Notes under the pieces: model-generated
Told to the model about the DNA's origin: nothing
Seen by the model: the letters and a program-made list of their open reading frames with translations, nothing else
Database searches by the model: none
Source of the DNA: Mycolicibacterium hodleri
Lineage (GTDB): Bacteria > Actinomycetota > Actinomycetes > Mycobacteriales > Mycobacteriaceae
Direction: 5' to 3'
Assembly (NCBI RefSeq): GCF_006439015.1
Contig: NZ_RCZG01000001.1
Coordinates: forward strand, 186,001 to 250,000
Length of the DNA stretch: 64,000 bases
Translations under genes and position numbers: made by a program
In this document: in pieces, positions 1 through 8,570 of the stretch
How positions within the stretch are numbered: position 1 is the first letter of the stretch
Layout: each line of letters opens with the position of its first letter

Positions 1-1182
1 AGTGGCGATACGCGCGTACTTCCCACGGGGCGCATCCCGACACCGGCCGGCACCGAAGACCTGAAAACCCTTGTTGCCCAACATGACGGTGGAGTTCCAG
101 ATCCGGTTGAGATCGGTACGGAAGACGTCGCCGTCATCACCTACACCTCCGGCACCACCGGAGCGCCGAAGGGCGCGATGAACACCCATCGGAACGTGGC
201 GACTGGCGGGACCGCCTACCGCGACTGGTTCCGCCTTGACTCGGGAGACGTCGTTCTCGGTGTCGCTCCGCTATTCCACGTCACCGGATTGTCCGGTCAC
301 ATCGCGGCCGCCATCGCGGCCCGTGCGGCTTTGGTGCTGTCCTACCGTTTCGACGTCGGTGTCACGGTGGACATGATCCGCAGGTACCGAACGACGTTCA
401 CTGTCGGCGCCATCACCGTCTTCATCGCGCTGGCCAACTCAGCGGAGGTAACCGCCGACGCGTTGTCGTCGTTGACGAAGATCGCCTCGGGCGGCGCCCC
501 GATCCCGGCAGCCACGGTCGACCGGTTCGAGAGTCAGTTCGGCGTGTACGTCCACAACGTGTACGGAATGACAGAGACCACCTCGCCAGCGCTCAGCGTG
601 CCCATGGAAGCCAGGGCTCCGGTCGGTACGGAGACCGAGGCGCTGTCGGTCGGCGTGCCGGTCCTCAGTGCAGAGGTGCGCGTCGTCGACGAGGCCGGTG
701 CGGCGGTCCCTGTCGGGCAACTCGGCGAACTGGCGGTGCGTGGACCGCAGGTCGTCGGAGGCTACTGGCGCAACGAGGCCGAGACCGCCGCGGCGATCCG
801 GAACGGCTGGCTGCTGACCGGCGACGTCGGCTATGTCGACGACGACGGCTGGTACTACCTGGTCGACCGCAAAAAGGACATGATCGTGGCTAGTGGTTAC
901 AAGGTGTGGCCGCGCGAGGTGGAAGACGTGCTGTACTCCTGCGATGCGGTCCTCGAGGCCGGTGTGGTCGGTCTGCCCGATCCGTATCGTGGCGAGACCG
1001 TCAAGGCCTATGTGTCTCTGCGCGAGGGGTTTTCGGTGCAGCCGCAAGAGTTGATCGACTTCTGCCGGGCGCGGATGGCCGCCTACAAGTACCCGCGCGA
1101 AGTGGAGATCGTCGACGTGATTCCGAAGACCGCGACCGGTAAGATCCTGCGGCGGAGCCTGCGCACGAGGAGTGAATCATGA
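1..1182 (+). CDS. Acyl-CoA ligase (FadD-type), 5'-truncated by window edge
   Basis: This is the C-terminal 393 residues of an ANL-superfamily acyl-CoA synthetase; the reading frame is open from base 1, so the true start lies outside the window. The family activates a carboxylic acid as acyl-AMP and transfers it to CoA in the cytoplasm. Visible motifs are the P-loop YTSGTTGAPKGA near the left edge, NVYGMTETTS (A5), TGDVGYVDDDGW (A7), DRKKDMIVASGYKVWP (A8 hinge) and the catalytic lysine in PKTATGKILRR close to the C-terminus. It overlaps the next gene by ATGA, so the two are translationally coupled. The family is certain; the substrate is unknown. Confidence 0.95.
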   Translation, partial: SGDTRVLPTGRIPTPAGTEDLKTLVAQHDGGVPDPVEIGTEDVAVITYTSGTTGAPKGAMNTHRNVATGGTAYRDWFRLDSGDVVLGVAPLFHVTGLSGHIAAAIAARAALVLSYRFDVGVTVDMIRRYRTTFTVGAITVFIALANSAEVTADALSSLTKIASGGAPIPAATVDRFESQFGVYVHNVYGMTETTSPALSVPMEARAPVGTETEALSVGVPVLSAEVRVVDEAGAAVPVGQLGELAVRGPQVVGGYWRNEAETAAAIRNGWLLTGDVGYVDDDGWYYLVDRKKDMIVASGYKVWPREVEDVLYSCDAVLEAGVVGLPDPYRGETVKAYVSLREGFSVQPQELIDFCRARMAAYKYPREVEIVDVIPKTATGKILRRSLRTRSES

Positions 1183-2015
1183 GCGGCTCCACCGAAGCCG
1201 ACCACACTGCCCCGGACCCCCGAGGCGACTGGGCGCCCAGCCGGGGCGTGCTGATGAGCTACGCCTACCTAGGCTCCAGCCCGCAGGTGGTCGACCGGAC
1301 TCACGCGCACAACGTGCTGCGGCTGCGAGAGGACCTGCGCACACCGGCCGGTGCTGTCACGGCGGCCCCCTTGGCCATTGCGATGCTAGACGCCGCGGTC
1401 GTCAACGTGGAGTCCATGCACGTGCGGGCTGTGACGCAGGTCGACGTGACCATCGTCGACTGCGCACTCGACGTGGAACGGGTACTGCTGGCTGGGGCGA
1501 TCACCGCCGAGGCGCGCACGCAGCTGTTCACCGAGGCACGGATCAGCGATGCCGACGACTCGGAGCGTCAGATCGGCTTCGGCTCGGCGAACTGGGCGGT
1601 CGTAGGGACGACGCCGCAGCGGTTCTGTTTCCCCGAACCGGCCGGCGAGGTGTCGGGGACCGGTGCACTGCCGCCGCTGTGGCACGCGTACTCGGCTCGG
1701 CGACGGTTCGATGGGCTGCTGGAGATTCCGCGGTTGCAGGACGTCGGCGGCGAGCGCCTGCACCATGCCCCGATGCTGGTCGTCGCTGAAGCGGTGGCGC
1801 TGGAGCAGGCGGCCGAGACACTGGGCACCGACAAGTTGTCAGTCGATTGCCTGAGTATGACGATGGTGGCGCCTGGAAGGATTGGGCCCTTCGTCGCCAC
1901 GCCCGTGTTCAGTGCGGTCGACACCGAGACCGTCGGCTGCCGGGTCGAACTTCGCGACGCCGGATGGGACGATTGCCTGGTCGCCGCGGCGTTCGTCCGC
2001 ATGCAGTCGTACTGA
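1179..2015 (+). CDS. Double-hotdog acyl-CoA thioesterase-like protein
   Basis: A 278-residue cytoplasmic protein that I place tentatively in the TesB-like thioesterase superfamily. Its length fits two fused hotdog domains, and it has alternating strand-like stretches with late elements such as LHHAPMLVVAEAVALEQAAE. Such enzymes hydrolyse acyl-CoA to acid plus CoA. It overlaps the upstream ligase by four bases and precedes a GntR regulator. Ligase plus thioesterase in one operon would allow both formation and release of a CoA thioester. No catalytic Asp/Gln/Thr triad can be assigned with confidence by eye, so a non-catalytic acyl-CoA-binding protein is possible. Confidence 0.6.
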   Translation: MSGSTEADHTAPDPRGDWAPSRGVLMSYAYLGSSPQVVDRTHAHNVLRLREDLRTPAGAVTAAPLAIAMLDAAVVNVESMHVRAVTQVDVTIVDCALDVERVLLAGAITAEARTQLFTEARISDADDSERQIGFGSANWAVVGTTPQRFCFPEPAGEVSGTGALPPLWHAYSARRRFDGLLEIPRLQDVGGERLHHAPMLVVAEAVALEQAAETLGTDKLSVDCLSMTMVAPGRIGPFVATPVFSAVDTETVGCRVELRDAGWDDCLVAAAFVRMQSY

Positions 2016-2038
2016 ACACGTTTGGCTACTGTGAAGCA

Positions 2039-2776
2039 ATGACCGGACCCACCGTCCCCAAGGCGGCGGAGGTTGCGGTGGCCACCCTGCGGCGACGCAT
2101 CATTCTCGGCCTGCTCGCCGAGGGCGACGCACTGCCCAGTGAGGATGACCTATTGGTCGAGCTGGGAGTTTCGAAACCCACGCTGCGTCAAGCCATCAGG
2201 ATTCTGGAATCGGAGTCCCTGGTCACGGTGCGCCGTGGCGCACATGGCGGAATCCAGGTCAGCGTGCCCCGGGTCGAGACGGCTGCCGGCTACGCGGCAA
2301 CGGTGCTGGAATACCGCGGGGCGACGACGGCGGACCTCTTCGAGGCGGCGGTCGCGCTCGAGGGTCCGTGTGCGGCGATGCTGGCGCGCCGACGCACTCC
2401 GGAGCAGCTTGAGCAACTGCGTAAAGCCGCAACGCCGGACACTGGCGTCGTCGATTCCCGACTTCTCCTGCAGCGCGAGAACGACTTTCATCGCGTTGTG
2501 ATCGAGTTGGCCGGAAACGCAACGCTGCAGGTGCTGTGCGCGATCGTCCGAGAGATCATCGATGCCGCCACCAGTCGGTATCTGACCGGCACGCGATCGG
2601 AGGTTCACGGACCGGCCGTCGCGGCCGGTGCGCGTGCACACAGTAGATTCGTCGACCTCGTCGCCAGTCGAGACGCGGAAGAGGCGGAAGCTCTGTGGGG
2701 CAGGCACATCCGGGCCACCGCCGCCCGGGTTCGTGATGCGGGCGGCGCCGACAGGGTCATCGACATCTTCGGCTGA
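2039..2776 (+). CDS. GntR-family (FadR/FCD subgroup) transcriptional regulator
   Basis: A 245-residue regulator. Residues ~10-75 form the winged HTH (VATLRRRIILGLLAEGDALP, then ELGVSKPTLRQAIRILESES). The rest is an all-helical FCD effector domain with the family's END-FHR-hydrophobic pattern (LLQRENDFHRVVIELAGN) that normally carries metal- or ligand-binding histidines. FCD proteins usually repress neighbouring catabolic genes and respond to a carboxylate or acyl-CoA. I chose ATG 2039 because it starts just ahead of the HTH; the longer open frame runs back into the thioesterase gene in another frame. It is the third gene of the ligase-thioesterase run and is followed by a second GntR gene. 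Confidence 0.9.
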   Translation: MTGPTVPKAAEVAVATLRRRIILGLLAEGDALPSEDDLLVELGVSKPTLRQAIRILESESLVTVRRGAHGGIQVSVPRVETAAGYAATVLEYRGATTADLFEAAVALEGPCAAMLARRRTPEQLEQLRKAATPDTGVVDSRLLLQRENDFHRVVIELAGNATLQVLCAIVREIIDAATSRYLTGTRSEVHGPAVAAGARAHSRFVDLVASRDAEEAEALWGRHIRATAARVRDAGGADRVIDIFG

Positions 2777-2787
2777 TCGCGCCGATC

Positions 2788-2812
2788 AGCTATATGATTT
2801 ATCGATATGTAC
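2788..2812 (+). promoter_or_regulatory. AT-rich operator/promoter candidate upstream of second GntR gene
   Basis: GCTATATGATTTATCGATA (2789-2807) contains the palindrome TATCGATA. It nearly matches the element at 61238-61255 apart from one inserted base and one substituted neighbour. It sits in the short gap between two GntR genes and reaches the first possible ATG of the second (2807). It may be a regulator site, a -10 region, or both. No experimental support. Confidence 0.4.
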
Positions 2813-3568
2813 CCCCGAGGTGCCGTCCCAAGCCGTAGCTCGTCGGTGGTGTCCGTGCCCAAGGCCAGCGCGCTCATCGCGGCGAACCTGCGGCGTCGGA
2901 TCGTCACCGGCGATCTGACGCCTGGTCATAGGTTGCCGAGTGAGGCCAGTCTGATGGCGGAGTTCGGGGTGTCCCGGCCGACGTTGCGCGAAGCGTTCCG
3001 CATCCTCGAGGCCGAGTCCATCCTCACCGTGGTGCGTGGGCCTCGGGGCGGGGCGAAGGTGTTGGCTCCCGACGGGTCGATGGCCGCGCGGTACACCGGC
3101 ACGCTCCTGCAGTACCAGGGCACCCCGCTCAGCGACGTCTACCAGGCTCGCACCGAGATCGAGGTGTCGGCCGTCGGCATGATCAAGACCAAGAGGGCCA
3201 TTCGACCGCTCGATGATCTCGTCTCGAACGGCGACGGCATCGTGGACGATGAGGAAGCGTTCGCCGACTACAGCCTCCGCTTTCACCTCACGGTCGTCGA
3301 AAGCGCAGGCAACACCACGTTGGCCGTGCTGGCGCGGATGCTCTTCGAGATCGTCGACACCCACAACGCGCTGTTCATCGCCTCGCACGAACCAGGATTC
3401 GAGCGGAACGTCAACAAGACCGCCCAACGCGCCTACCGGAAGCTGGTCAAGCTCCTGCAGGTGGGTGATCGATCTGTGGCGCAACGACATTGGCGTCTTC
3501 ACCTCGAGGCCGTCGAACGGTTCATGGTCGGTCAATCCGACGCGGCGTTGGTCGAGGTGTTGAGTTGA
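2807..3568 (+). CDS. GntR-family (FCD subgroup) transcriptional regulator
   Basis: Up to 253 residues. The winged HTH includes LRRRIVTGDLTPGHRLPSEA and FGVSRPTLREAFRILEAES, followed by an FCD domain with the SLRFHLTVVESAGNTTL segment. It is a paralogue of the regulator immediately upstream. The start is uncertain: ATG 2807 lies within the AT-rich element and has no Shine-Dalgarno, whereas GTG codons at 2846 and 2849 begin just before the HTH as in the paralogue. The 3' end overlaps the convergent ligase gene by 37 bases. It probably controls the 3532-8483 operon, its own promoter, or both. Confidence 0.88.
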   Translation: MYPRGAVPSRSSSVVSVPKASALIAANLRRRIVTGDLTPGHRLPSEASLMAEFGVSRPTLREAFRILEAESILTVVRGPRGGAKVLAPDGSMAARYTGTLLQYQGTPLSDVYQARTEIEVSAVGMIKTKRAIRPLDDLVSNGDGIVDDEEAFADYSLRFHLTVVESAGNTTLAVLARMLFEIVDTHNALFIASHEPGFERNVNKTAQRAYRKLVKLLQVGDRSVAQRHWRLHLEAVERFMVGQSDAALVEVLS

Positions 3569-4992
3569 TTTACGCCGTCGGTGTGCCACCGGCGTAGTTC
3601 GGCGCGCTGTAGCTTGCCTGCGGCGGTGCGTGGCAGCTCGTCGACGAGGTGGTAGCCGTGCGGACGCTTGTAGCTCGCCAGTCGCGTCTGAGACCACGAA
3701 TCCAGTTGCATGGCAGTCACATCCGGGTCGCAGACCACGTAGGCGATCGGCACGTGGCCTGCCCGGTCGTCCGGTTGCCCGACGACGCCGGCGTCGTGGA
3801 CTCCCGGATGCTCCACCAGGACCAGTTCCACCTCGGCGGGTGCGACCTGAAAGCCCGACACCTTGATCATGTCCTTGATCCGGTCCACGATCCGCAGTCG
3901 GCCGTCCGGGGAGATGGTAGCGACGTCGCCGGTACGGAACCAGCCGTCCCGGGTGAAGGCGTCGGAGTCGGACCCTGCGTAACCGGACGCCACGCTGAGT
4001 CCGCGGACTTCGAGTTCGCCGCCGGCGTCGAGACGGAGCTCGGTACCCATCGTGGCGAAGCCGGGCGAGTCGATCGACCAACGGTGCTCGTCGTGAACCG
4101 GATTGAAGGCGACCATCATGGCTTCGGTCATGCCGTATGAGCAGAGGAATCCGACACCGGTCTGGCTGGAGATGCGTTGCGCCAGTTCGCGTGGCACGGC
4201 GCTTCCTCCCCACATGAAGAAGCGCAGCGAGGCGAACGTCTTCGCATCGAGGTCGGGCCGTGCGGCCAACTCGTGGGCCACCGCACCGGCCATCGGCCAG
4301 ATCGTCACGCGGTTATACACGAGGTGCCTCAGCGACTCGTCGAGGTCGAAGCGCCGAAACAGCGTGAGCTCGGCGCCGACGCTGAGCGCAGCAGCTGTCA
4401 TGGTCGTACCGAAGATGTGGCAGAGGGGCAACGCGACCTGCAGCCGATCGATCTCGCTGAGGCCCAAGTGGTAGGCCAGCTGTTGGATTGCACCACAGAG
4501 GCTTTCGTCGGTGTGCACGACGGCCTTCGGCAATCCCGTCGTGCCCGACGAGAACGGCAGGTAGCGTGCCGCGCCCGGCGCGTCGACCGACGCTGGTGCC
4601 GACTCAGACCGCGCGTCGGCCAGGGAGTCGACCGGTATCGCAACGCTCAACCCGCTGATCACGTCGGCGAATCGTGGAGCGTAGATCGCGGTGTGGGCCT
4701 GCGCTGCCTCTGCAGCACGGACGAGTTCGGGCTGGGTCCAGTACGGGTTGGGCGTGACGAAGGCCGCGCCCAACCGGGCCAGTGCGTACTGGGCGATGAG
4801 GTATTCCGGGCCGTTCTCCAGTAGCACCAGTACCCGCGTGCCTTCGCCGACGCCGGCGGCGGCGAGATTCGCCGCCGCCAGGGTGACGCGACAGTGAAGC
4901 CGTTCGAAGGACCAGCGCTCACCCTCGAAGGTCAGCGCGGTGCGGTCCGGCCAGCGGGTCGCCGCGTCGTCGAGGAGTCCCGCGAATGTCAC
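3532..4992 (-). CDS. Acyl-CoA ligase (AMP-binding, FadD-type)
   Basis: A 486-residue ANL-family ligase. Motifs in order are PFSSGTTGLPKAVVHTD (P-loop), FLCSYGMTEA, FRTGDVATISPDGR, IVDRIKDMIKVSGFQV, and PRTAAGKLQRAELR with the catalytic lysine. I place the start at GTG 4992, which makes a GTGA four-base overlap with the stop of the upstream gene. The open frame extends further back only as a shadow of that gene. It is last in a four-gene operon (ACAD, CoA-transferase, unknown, ligase). Having both a ligase and a CoA-transferase suggests two routes to CoA activation, or activation of two different intermediates. Confidence 0.92.
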   Translation of the reverse strand: MTFAGLLDDAATRWPDRTALTFEGERWSFERLHCRVTLAAANLAAAGVGEGTRVLVLLENGPEYLIAQYALARLGAAFVTPNPYWTQPELVRAAEAAQAHTAIYAPRFADVISGLSVAIPVDSLADARSESAPASVDAPGAARYLPFSSGTTGLPKAVVHTDESLCGAIQQLAYHLGLSEIDRLQVALPLCHIFGTTMTAAALSVGAELTLFRRFDLDESLRHLVYNRVTIWPMAGAVAHELAARPDLDAKTFASLRFFMWGGSAVPRELAQRISSQTGVGFLCSYGMTEAMMVAFNPVHDEHRWSIDSPGFATMGTELRLDAGGELEVRGLSVASGYAGSDSDAFTRDGWFRTGDVATISPDGRLRIVDRIKDMIKVSGFQVAPAEVELVLVEHPGVHDAGVVGQPDDRAGHVPIAYVVCDPDVTAMQLDSWSQTRLASYKRPHGYHLVDELPRTAAGKLQRAELRRWHTDGVNQLNTSTNAASD

Positions 4993-6032
4993 CGTTGGCG
5001 CGTCCGCCGTCGCTCGCCTGCTCCGGGAACGGATTCGCCCCAGGCCATGTGGATCTCGGGAATCCGGGTGTCGTCGACTCGGTGCATGAAGCCCTCCTGC
5101 TGGGGGTTGGGCATCTTGCCGAGGCCCTGCATCCGGCCTTCGGGATCGGGCTCGCATACCCACCGCACGCCGTCGATCTCGTAGTTGATGCCGTCATGCC
5201 AGTAGCCGTCGTCGGCCCGCGTGATGACGGCATCCATCGTGCGAGCCGAGCTGACGTTCCCGGCGCTGTCGGCGACCACGCCGACGTGGAAGTCGCCCTG
5301 CCCGAACAGGAAGTGGCCCACCTCGAAGGTGCCGTCGTCCCACTTGTTCGCCCACGAGTACCAGGTCAGATACTCAGCGGCCAGCAGCGGATCCCGGTTG
5401 ACGTACAGCTGACCACCGGGTGGCATCCACGCTTCCTCCCAGAAGAGGAAGCCGCGCACCGGCTTGCCCAACAGTTGGCCGTCGACGAGCCAGGTGTGGC
5501 TGATGTAGAGCAGCGAAGCCTCCTGCCCCGGCACGTACCACTGCAGGGGCGGAACCACGATCTGGCCGGTGACGTCGAGAATGTCCTCCTCGGTATAGGA
5601 GAATTCGTTCTCGGACAGCACCAGTTCCATCTTCCGCCCGGGTGCGCGGTCGGCAGACGCCAGTCGGACGGCGTCCTCACCATGCGGGTGTCGTTTGACG
5701 TCGTTGCTGTCGGCAGCACCGCGCGGTTCCCGCCGCAGCTGGAGCTGCCCCTTCTCGGTGCCGCTGGAGACGACGAGAAGCTTACCGCCGAGGGACTTTC
5801 CGTCACCCTGCGCAGCCCCGGCGGGAGCAATGCGGCGCATTACAGAGTACAGCACGCCGTCGTCGTCGCGAAGGGTTCCCCACATGTAACCGGCCTCGCG
5901 CTGCAACCCGAGGATCGGCTCGTCGGAGAGGAACTCCGCCGCGTCGAATCTGCGTCCGGAGGCCAGGGCGGCGTGATTGAAGCTACCCGTCGAGCCGAGC
6001 TCGACGGCGGGGCCGGAATACGTTGTCACCAT
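4989..6032 (-). CDS. Conserved protein of unknown function in acyl-CoA operon
   Basis: A 347-residue soluble protein that I do not recognise. It has no signal peptide or membrane segment. It is rich in aromatic residues and acidic loops (LQWYVPGQEASLLYISHTWL, then YLTWYSWANKWDDGTFEVGH), which suggests a beta-rich lipocalin/AttH-like or calycin-type fold, but that is inference. ATG 6032 is preferred because GGATGAG lies a few bases upstream; an in-frame TTG at 6047 is the alternative. It sits between a CaiB CoA-transferase and a ligase, overlapping the ligase by four bases, so it is expected to act on the same intermediate or to carry it. Confidence 0.75.
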   Translation of the reverse strand: MVTTYSGPAVELGSTGSFNHAALASGRRFDAAEFLSDEPILGLQREAGYMWGTLRDDDGVLYSVMRRIAPAGAAQGDGKSLGGKLLVVSSGTEKGQLQLRREPRGAADSNDVKRHPHGEDAVRLASADRAPGRKMELVLSENEFSYTEEDILDVTGQIVVPPLQWYVPGQEASLLYISHTWLVDGQLLGKPVRGFLFWEEAWMPPGGQLYVNRDPLLAAEYLTWYSWANKWDDGTFEVGHFLFGQGDFHVGVVADSAGNVSSARTMDAVITRADDGYWHDGINYEIDGVRWVCEPDPEGRMQGLGKMPNPQQEGFMHRVDDTRIPEIHMAWGESVPGAGERRRTRQR

Positions 6033-6054
6033 TAGGTTCTCATCCAATCTCTTG

Positions 6055-7272
6055 TCAGATAGCTCCGCTGGCGCGAAGCTGGGCTATCTCGTCCGAGGTC
6101 TTGCCGAGGAGCTGGGTCAAGATGTCGTCGGTGTGCTCACCTAGAAGCGGTGGCGGGGTGTACGTCGTCGTCGGGGCATCCGGGTTCCGGATCGGGCTGG
6201 CGATCAGGTCGATGGGCCCGGCGGTCGGGTGCTCGATCGTGGTGCGCAGACCGCGGTGCTGAACCTGCGGGTTGGCGAACACCGCCTCCATCGTGTTCAC
6301 CGGGCTGACCGGGACGTCGGCCGCCTCGAGGGTGGCGACCCAGTGGGACACGGAGCCGTTGGCGAAGATGGCGTCGAGTGTCTGTAGGACGAGATCGCGG
6401 TTGGCGATGCGAGCCGACACCGTCGCGAAGCGGGAATCGTCGACGAGGTTGGGTCTGCCGAGCGCCTTCGCCAGTGCCGACCACTGGCCCGCCGTGCTGG
6501 CGACGACGAAGATCTCACCGTCCTCGCAGGCGAAGGCCTGCGACGGAATGCCGCCGAACCCACCGTTGCCCCGACGGGGCGCGGCGACCCCGGAGACCAG
6601 GAAGTTCTGGGCGTAGTGCGACAGTGCGGCCACCCCACAGTCGAGGAGGGCGAGATCGATGAATTGGCCACGCCCGGTGACGTTGTCGCGATTGCGAAGG
6701 GCCGCGAGGATGGCGGTCGAGGCATACAAGCCGGTCAGGATGTCCACCATCGAGACCCCGACCTTCATGGGTCCCGCGCCGGGTTCGCCGTCGGGAATGC
6801 CCGAGACGCTCATCATGCCGCTCATCGCTTGGAAGACGCCGTCGTAGCCGGCGCGGTCGGCATACGGACCGTCCTGGCCGAAGCCCGTCACCGAGCAGTA
6901 GACGAGTCGCGGGTTGACCTCGGCCATCGACTGGTAGCCGAGGCCGTACTTGTCCAGCACGCCGTGGCGGTAGTTCTCCACCAGCACGTCGGATTTCGCC
7001 GCTAGCTCGCGGATCAGGTCGGCACCCGACGTGGAGGCATGATCGACGGTGATCGACCGCTTGTTGCGGTTGGCGCTGAGGTAGAAGCCGGACTCCGCAC
7101 CACCGGGCTCGTCGAGAAATGGTGGACCGTACTGGCGGGCGTCGTCGCCGGTTTCGGGCCGCTCGACCTTGATCACGTCGGCGCCAAGGTCGCCGAGGAG
7201 TTGAGTGGCGAAGGGCGCAGCCAGAATCCGGCTCAGATCGAGTACCCGGACGCCCGCAAGTGGACCGCCCAT
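6055..7272 (-). CDS. CaiB/BaiF family III CoA-transferase
   Basis: A 405-residue class III CoA-transferase. The N-terminal Rossmann-like part is clear (MGGPLAGVRVLDLSRILAAP, LGDLGADVIKVERPETGDD), followed by NRNKRSITVD, DVLVENYRHGVLDKYGLGY and GFGQDGPYADRAGYD. Family III enzymes move CoA between carboxylic acids through an aspartyl-CoA intermediate; the expected Asp lies in the DVLVENYRHG region context or nearby. The start overlaps the stop of the upstream ACAD by one base (TAATG), showing coupling. The length is normal for a single-copy family member. Confidence 0.95.
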   Translation of the reverse strand: MGGPLAGVRVLDLSRILAAPFATQLLGDLGADVIKVERPETGDDARQYGPPFLDEPGGAESGFYLSANRNKRSITVDHASTSGADLIRELAAKSDVLVENYRHGVLDKYGLGYQSMAEVNPRLVYCSVTGFGQDGPYADRAGYDGVFQAMSGMMSVSGIPDGEPGAGPMKVGVSMVDILTGLYASTAILAALRNRDNVTGRGQFIDLALLDCGVAALSHYAQNFLVSGVAAPRRGNGGFGGIPSQAFACEDGEIFVVASTAGQWSALAKALGRPNLVDDSRFATVSARIANRDLVLQTLDAIFANGSVSHWVATLEAADVPVSPVNTMEAVFANPQVQHRGLRTTIEHPTAGPIDLIASPIRNPDAPTTTYTPPPLLGEHTDDILTQLLGKTSDEIAQLRASGAI

Positions 7273-8483
7273 TAGCGGGCCGGTTTCGGCTCGCGCGGCA
7301 TGCCGAGCACACGCTCGCTGATGATGTTCTTCTGGATCTCACTGGTTCCGGCGTAGATGGTCTCGGCGCGGGCCCGGACGAAGGCGCGGCGCAGGCCGGT
7401 CGACACCTGATCGGGGCCGGTCTCCCAGGCGGTGCCGAGAAGGGCGTCCGGACCCAGGACGTCCATGGCGAGTTCGGTGAACGACTGGTGCCACCGCGAC
7501 CAGTAGTACTTGCCGATCGACGCCTCCGGCCCGAACTCACCGTCAGTGAGCGCGCGGGCCAACGTTCGAGTGTTGTTGTAGCCCATGATCTCCAGCCCGA
7601 TGTAGGCGTCGACCAGGCGATCCCGCAGCAGCACGTCCTCGGTCGCACCACGTTGCTTGGCCAATGCGCGGAGTTCGCGCATCTCACGGACGAAGGAGAA
7701 CTGGTAGTTCAGCACCGAGGTCGCCCGCTCGTGCCCGAGCGTGGTCATCGCGGCGGACCACCCCGTTCCCGGGGCCCCGATCACGTTGTCGGCCGACGTC
7801 CGCGCGTCGTCGAGGAAGACGCTGTTGAATCCGCTGTCGCCGAGCATCGTGCGGATCGGCGTCACCTCGACGCCCGGTTGGTCGAGTGGGATCAGCATGT
7901 ACGACAGGCCGGCATGGCGCACCGAACCTGGCTCGGTGCGGACGATGGCGAAGATCCAGTCGGCGTGCTGGGCGAACGTGGTCCAGATCTTCTGCCCGGA
8001 CACCACCCAGTCGTCACCGTCACGGCGCGCTCGGCAGGCGACGTTGGCCAGGTCGGAACCGGCTTCGGGCTCGGAATAGCCCTGGCACCAAACCACTTCG
8101 GCTCGCGCCATCGGCGGCAGCAGTCGCTGCTTCTGTTCCTCCGTGCCGTGGGTCAGGGCGGCCGGCGCCATCAGCGTCTCGCCGTGGAAGGCCGCCCGCG
8201 GCGGCGCTCCTGCGCGCGCGTACTCGAAGGCGAACACGATCTCTTGGGACAGGGTGGCCTCCCGCCCGCCGTACTGACGGGGCCAACTCAGGCCCAACCA
8301 GCCGCCCGATGCCAGCTCGGCCTCCCACGCCCTGCGGAGCTCCCAGTTGTCGTCATCGTCCGGACCGCCACGGTGTGTCTGGTTGCGGAACTCGCCGACC
8401 AGGTGCTCGGTGAGCCAGGTGCGAACTTCGTCGCGAAACTCCACGTCGGCATCGGACAGGGGGAGCTCCGAGATCTCGTCCAT
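7272..8483 (-). CDS. Acyl-CoA dehydrogenase
   Basis: A 403-residue FAD-dependent acyl-CoA dehydrogenase that introduces an alpha,beta double bond and passes electrons to ETF. Visible elements are VEFRDEVRTWLTEHLVGEF at the N-terminus, WCQGYSEPEAGSDLA (mid domain), GQKIWTTFAQHADW, and IYAGTSEIQKNIISERVLGM at the C-terminus. The residue matching Glu376 of medium-chain ACAD (YEGT) is Ala here, so the base must sit elsewhere. ATG 8483 is chosen because it leaves a palindromic promoter element upstream; ATG 8495 is the alternative. It is first in the minus-strand operon and divergent from the 8571 operon. It has no adjacent partner ACAD. Confidence 0.92.
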   Translation of the reverse strand: MDEISELPLSDADVEFRDEVRTWLTEHLVGEFRNQTHRGGPDDDDNWELRRAWEAELASGGWLGLSWPRQYGGREATLSQEIVFAFEYARAGAPPRAAFHGETLMAPAALTHGTEEQKQRLLPPMARAEVVWCQGYSEPEAGSDLANVACRARRDGDDWVVSGQKIWTTFAQHADWIFAIVRTEPGSVRHAGLSYMLIPLDQPGVEVTPIRTMLGDSGFNSVFLDDARTSADNVIGAPGTGWSAAMTTLGHERATSVLNYQFSFVREMRELRALAKQRGATEDVLLRDRLVDAYIGLEIMGYNNTRTLARALTDGEFGPEASIGKYYWSRWHQSFTELAMDVLGPDALLGTAWETGPDQVSTGLRRAFVRARAETIYAGTSEIQKNIISERVLGMPREPKPAR

Positions 8484-8570
8484 CGGTGCGACCATACATG
8501 TATAGTACAATCAGTTACCGATATAGACGAGCGCCTTGAGACATTCGGTTTCACGATCAACGACGAGAGG
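8484..8570. promoter_or_regulatory. Divergent promoter region with ATACATGTAT palindrome
   Basis: This short region separates the minus-strand ACAD operon from the plus-strand crotonase operon and must hold both promoters. It contains the perfect 10-bp palindrome ATACATGTAT (8494-8503) and, a little downstream, TTACCGATATAG. Read on the minus strand the latter gives CTATATCGGTAA, which resembles the TATCGG core seen at 44126-44155 and 48401-48430. No obvious Shine-Dalgarno precedes the ACAD, so that transcript may be leaderless. Confidence 0.4.

Noticed and set aside
439..1047. Long open frame antisense to the first FadD gene (and similar long frames opposite most genes)
   Set aside because: High GC creates long antisense frames; the translations are Arg/Pro/His-rich without domain motifs, and the plus strand encodes a clear enzyme.
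2786..4213. 475-residue minus-strand frame overlapping two real genes
   Set aside because: Low-complexity Arg-rich translation, in conflict with a GntR gene and an AMP-ligase that have full motifs.
7260..8570. Plus-strand open extension ahead of the crotonase at 8571
   Set aside because: It is antisense to the ACAD gene at 7272-8483, and recognisable crotonase sequence begins only at about 8580.
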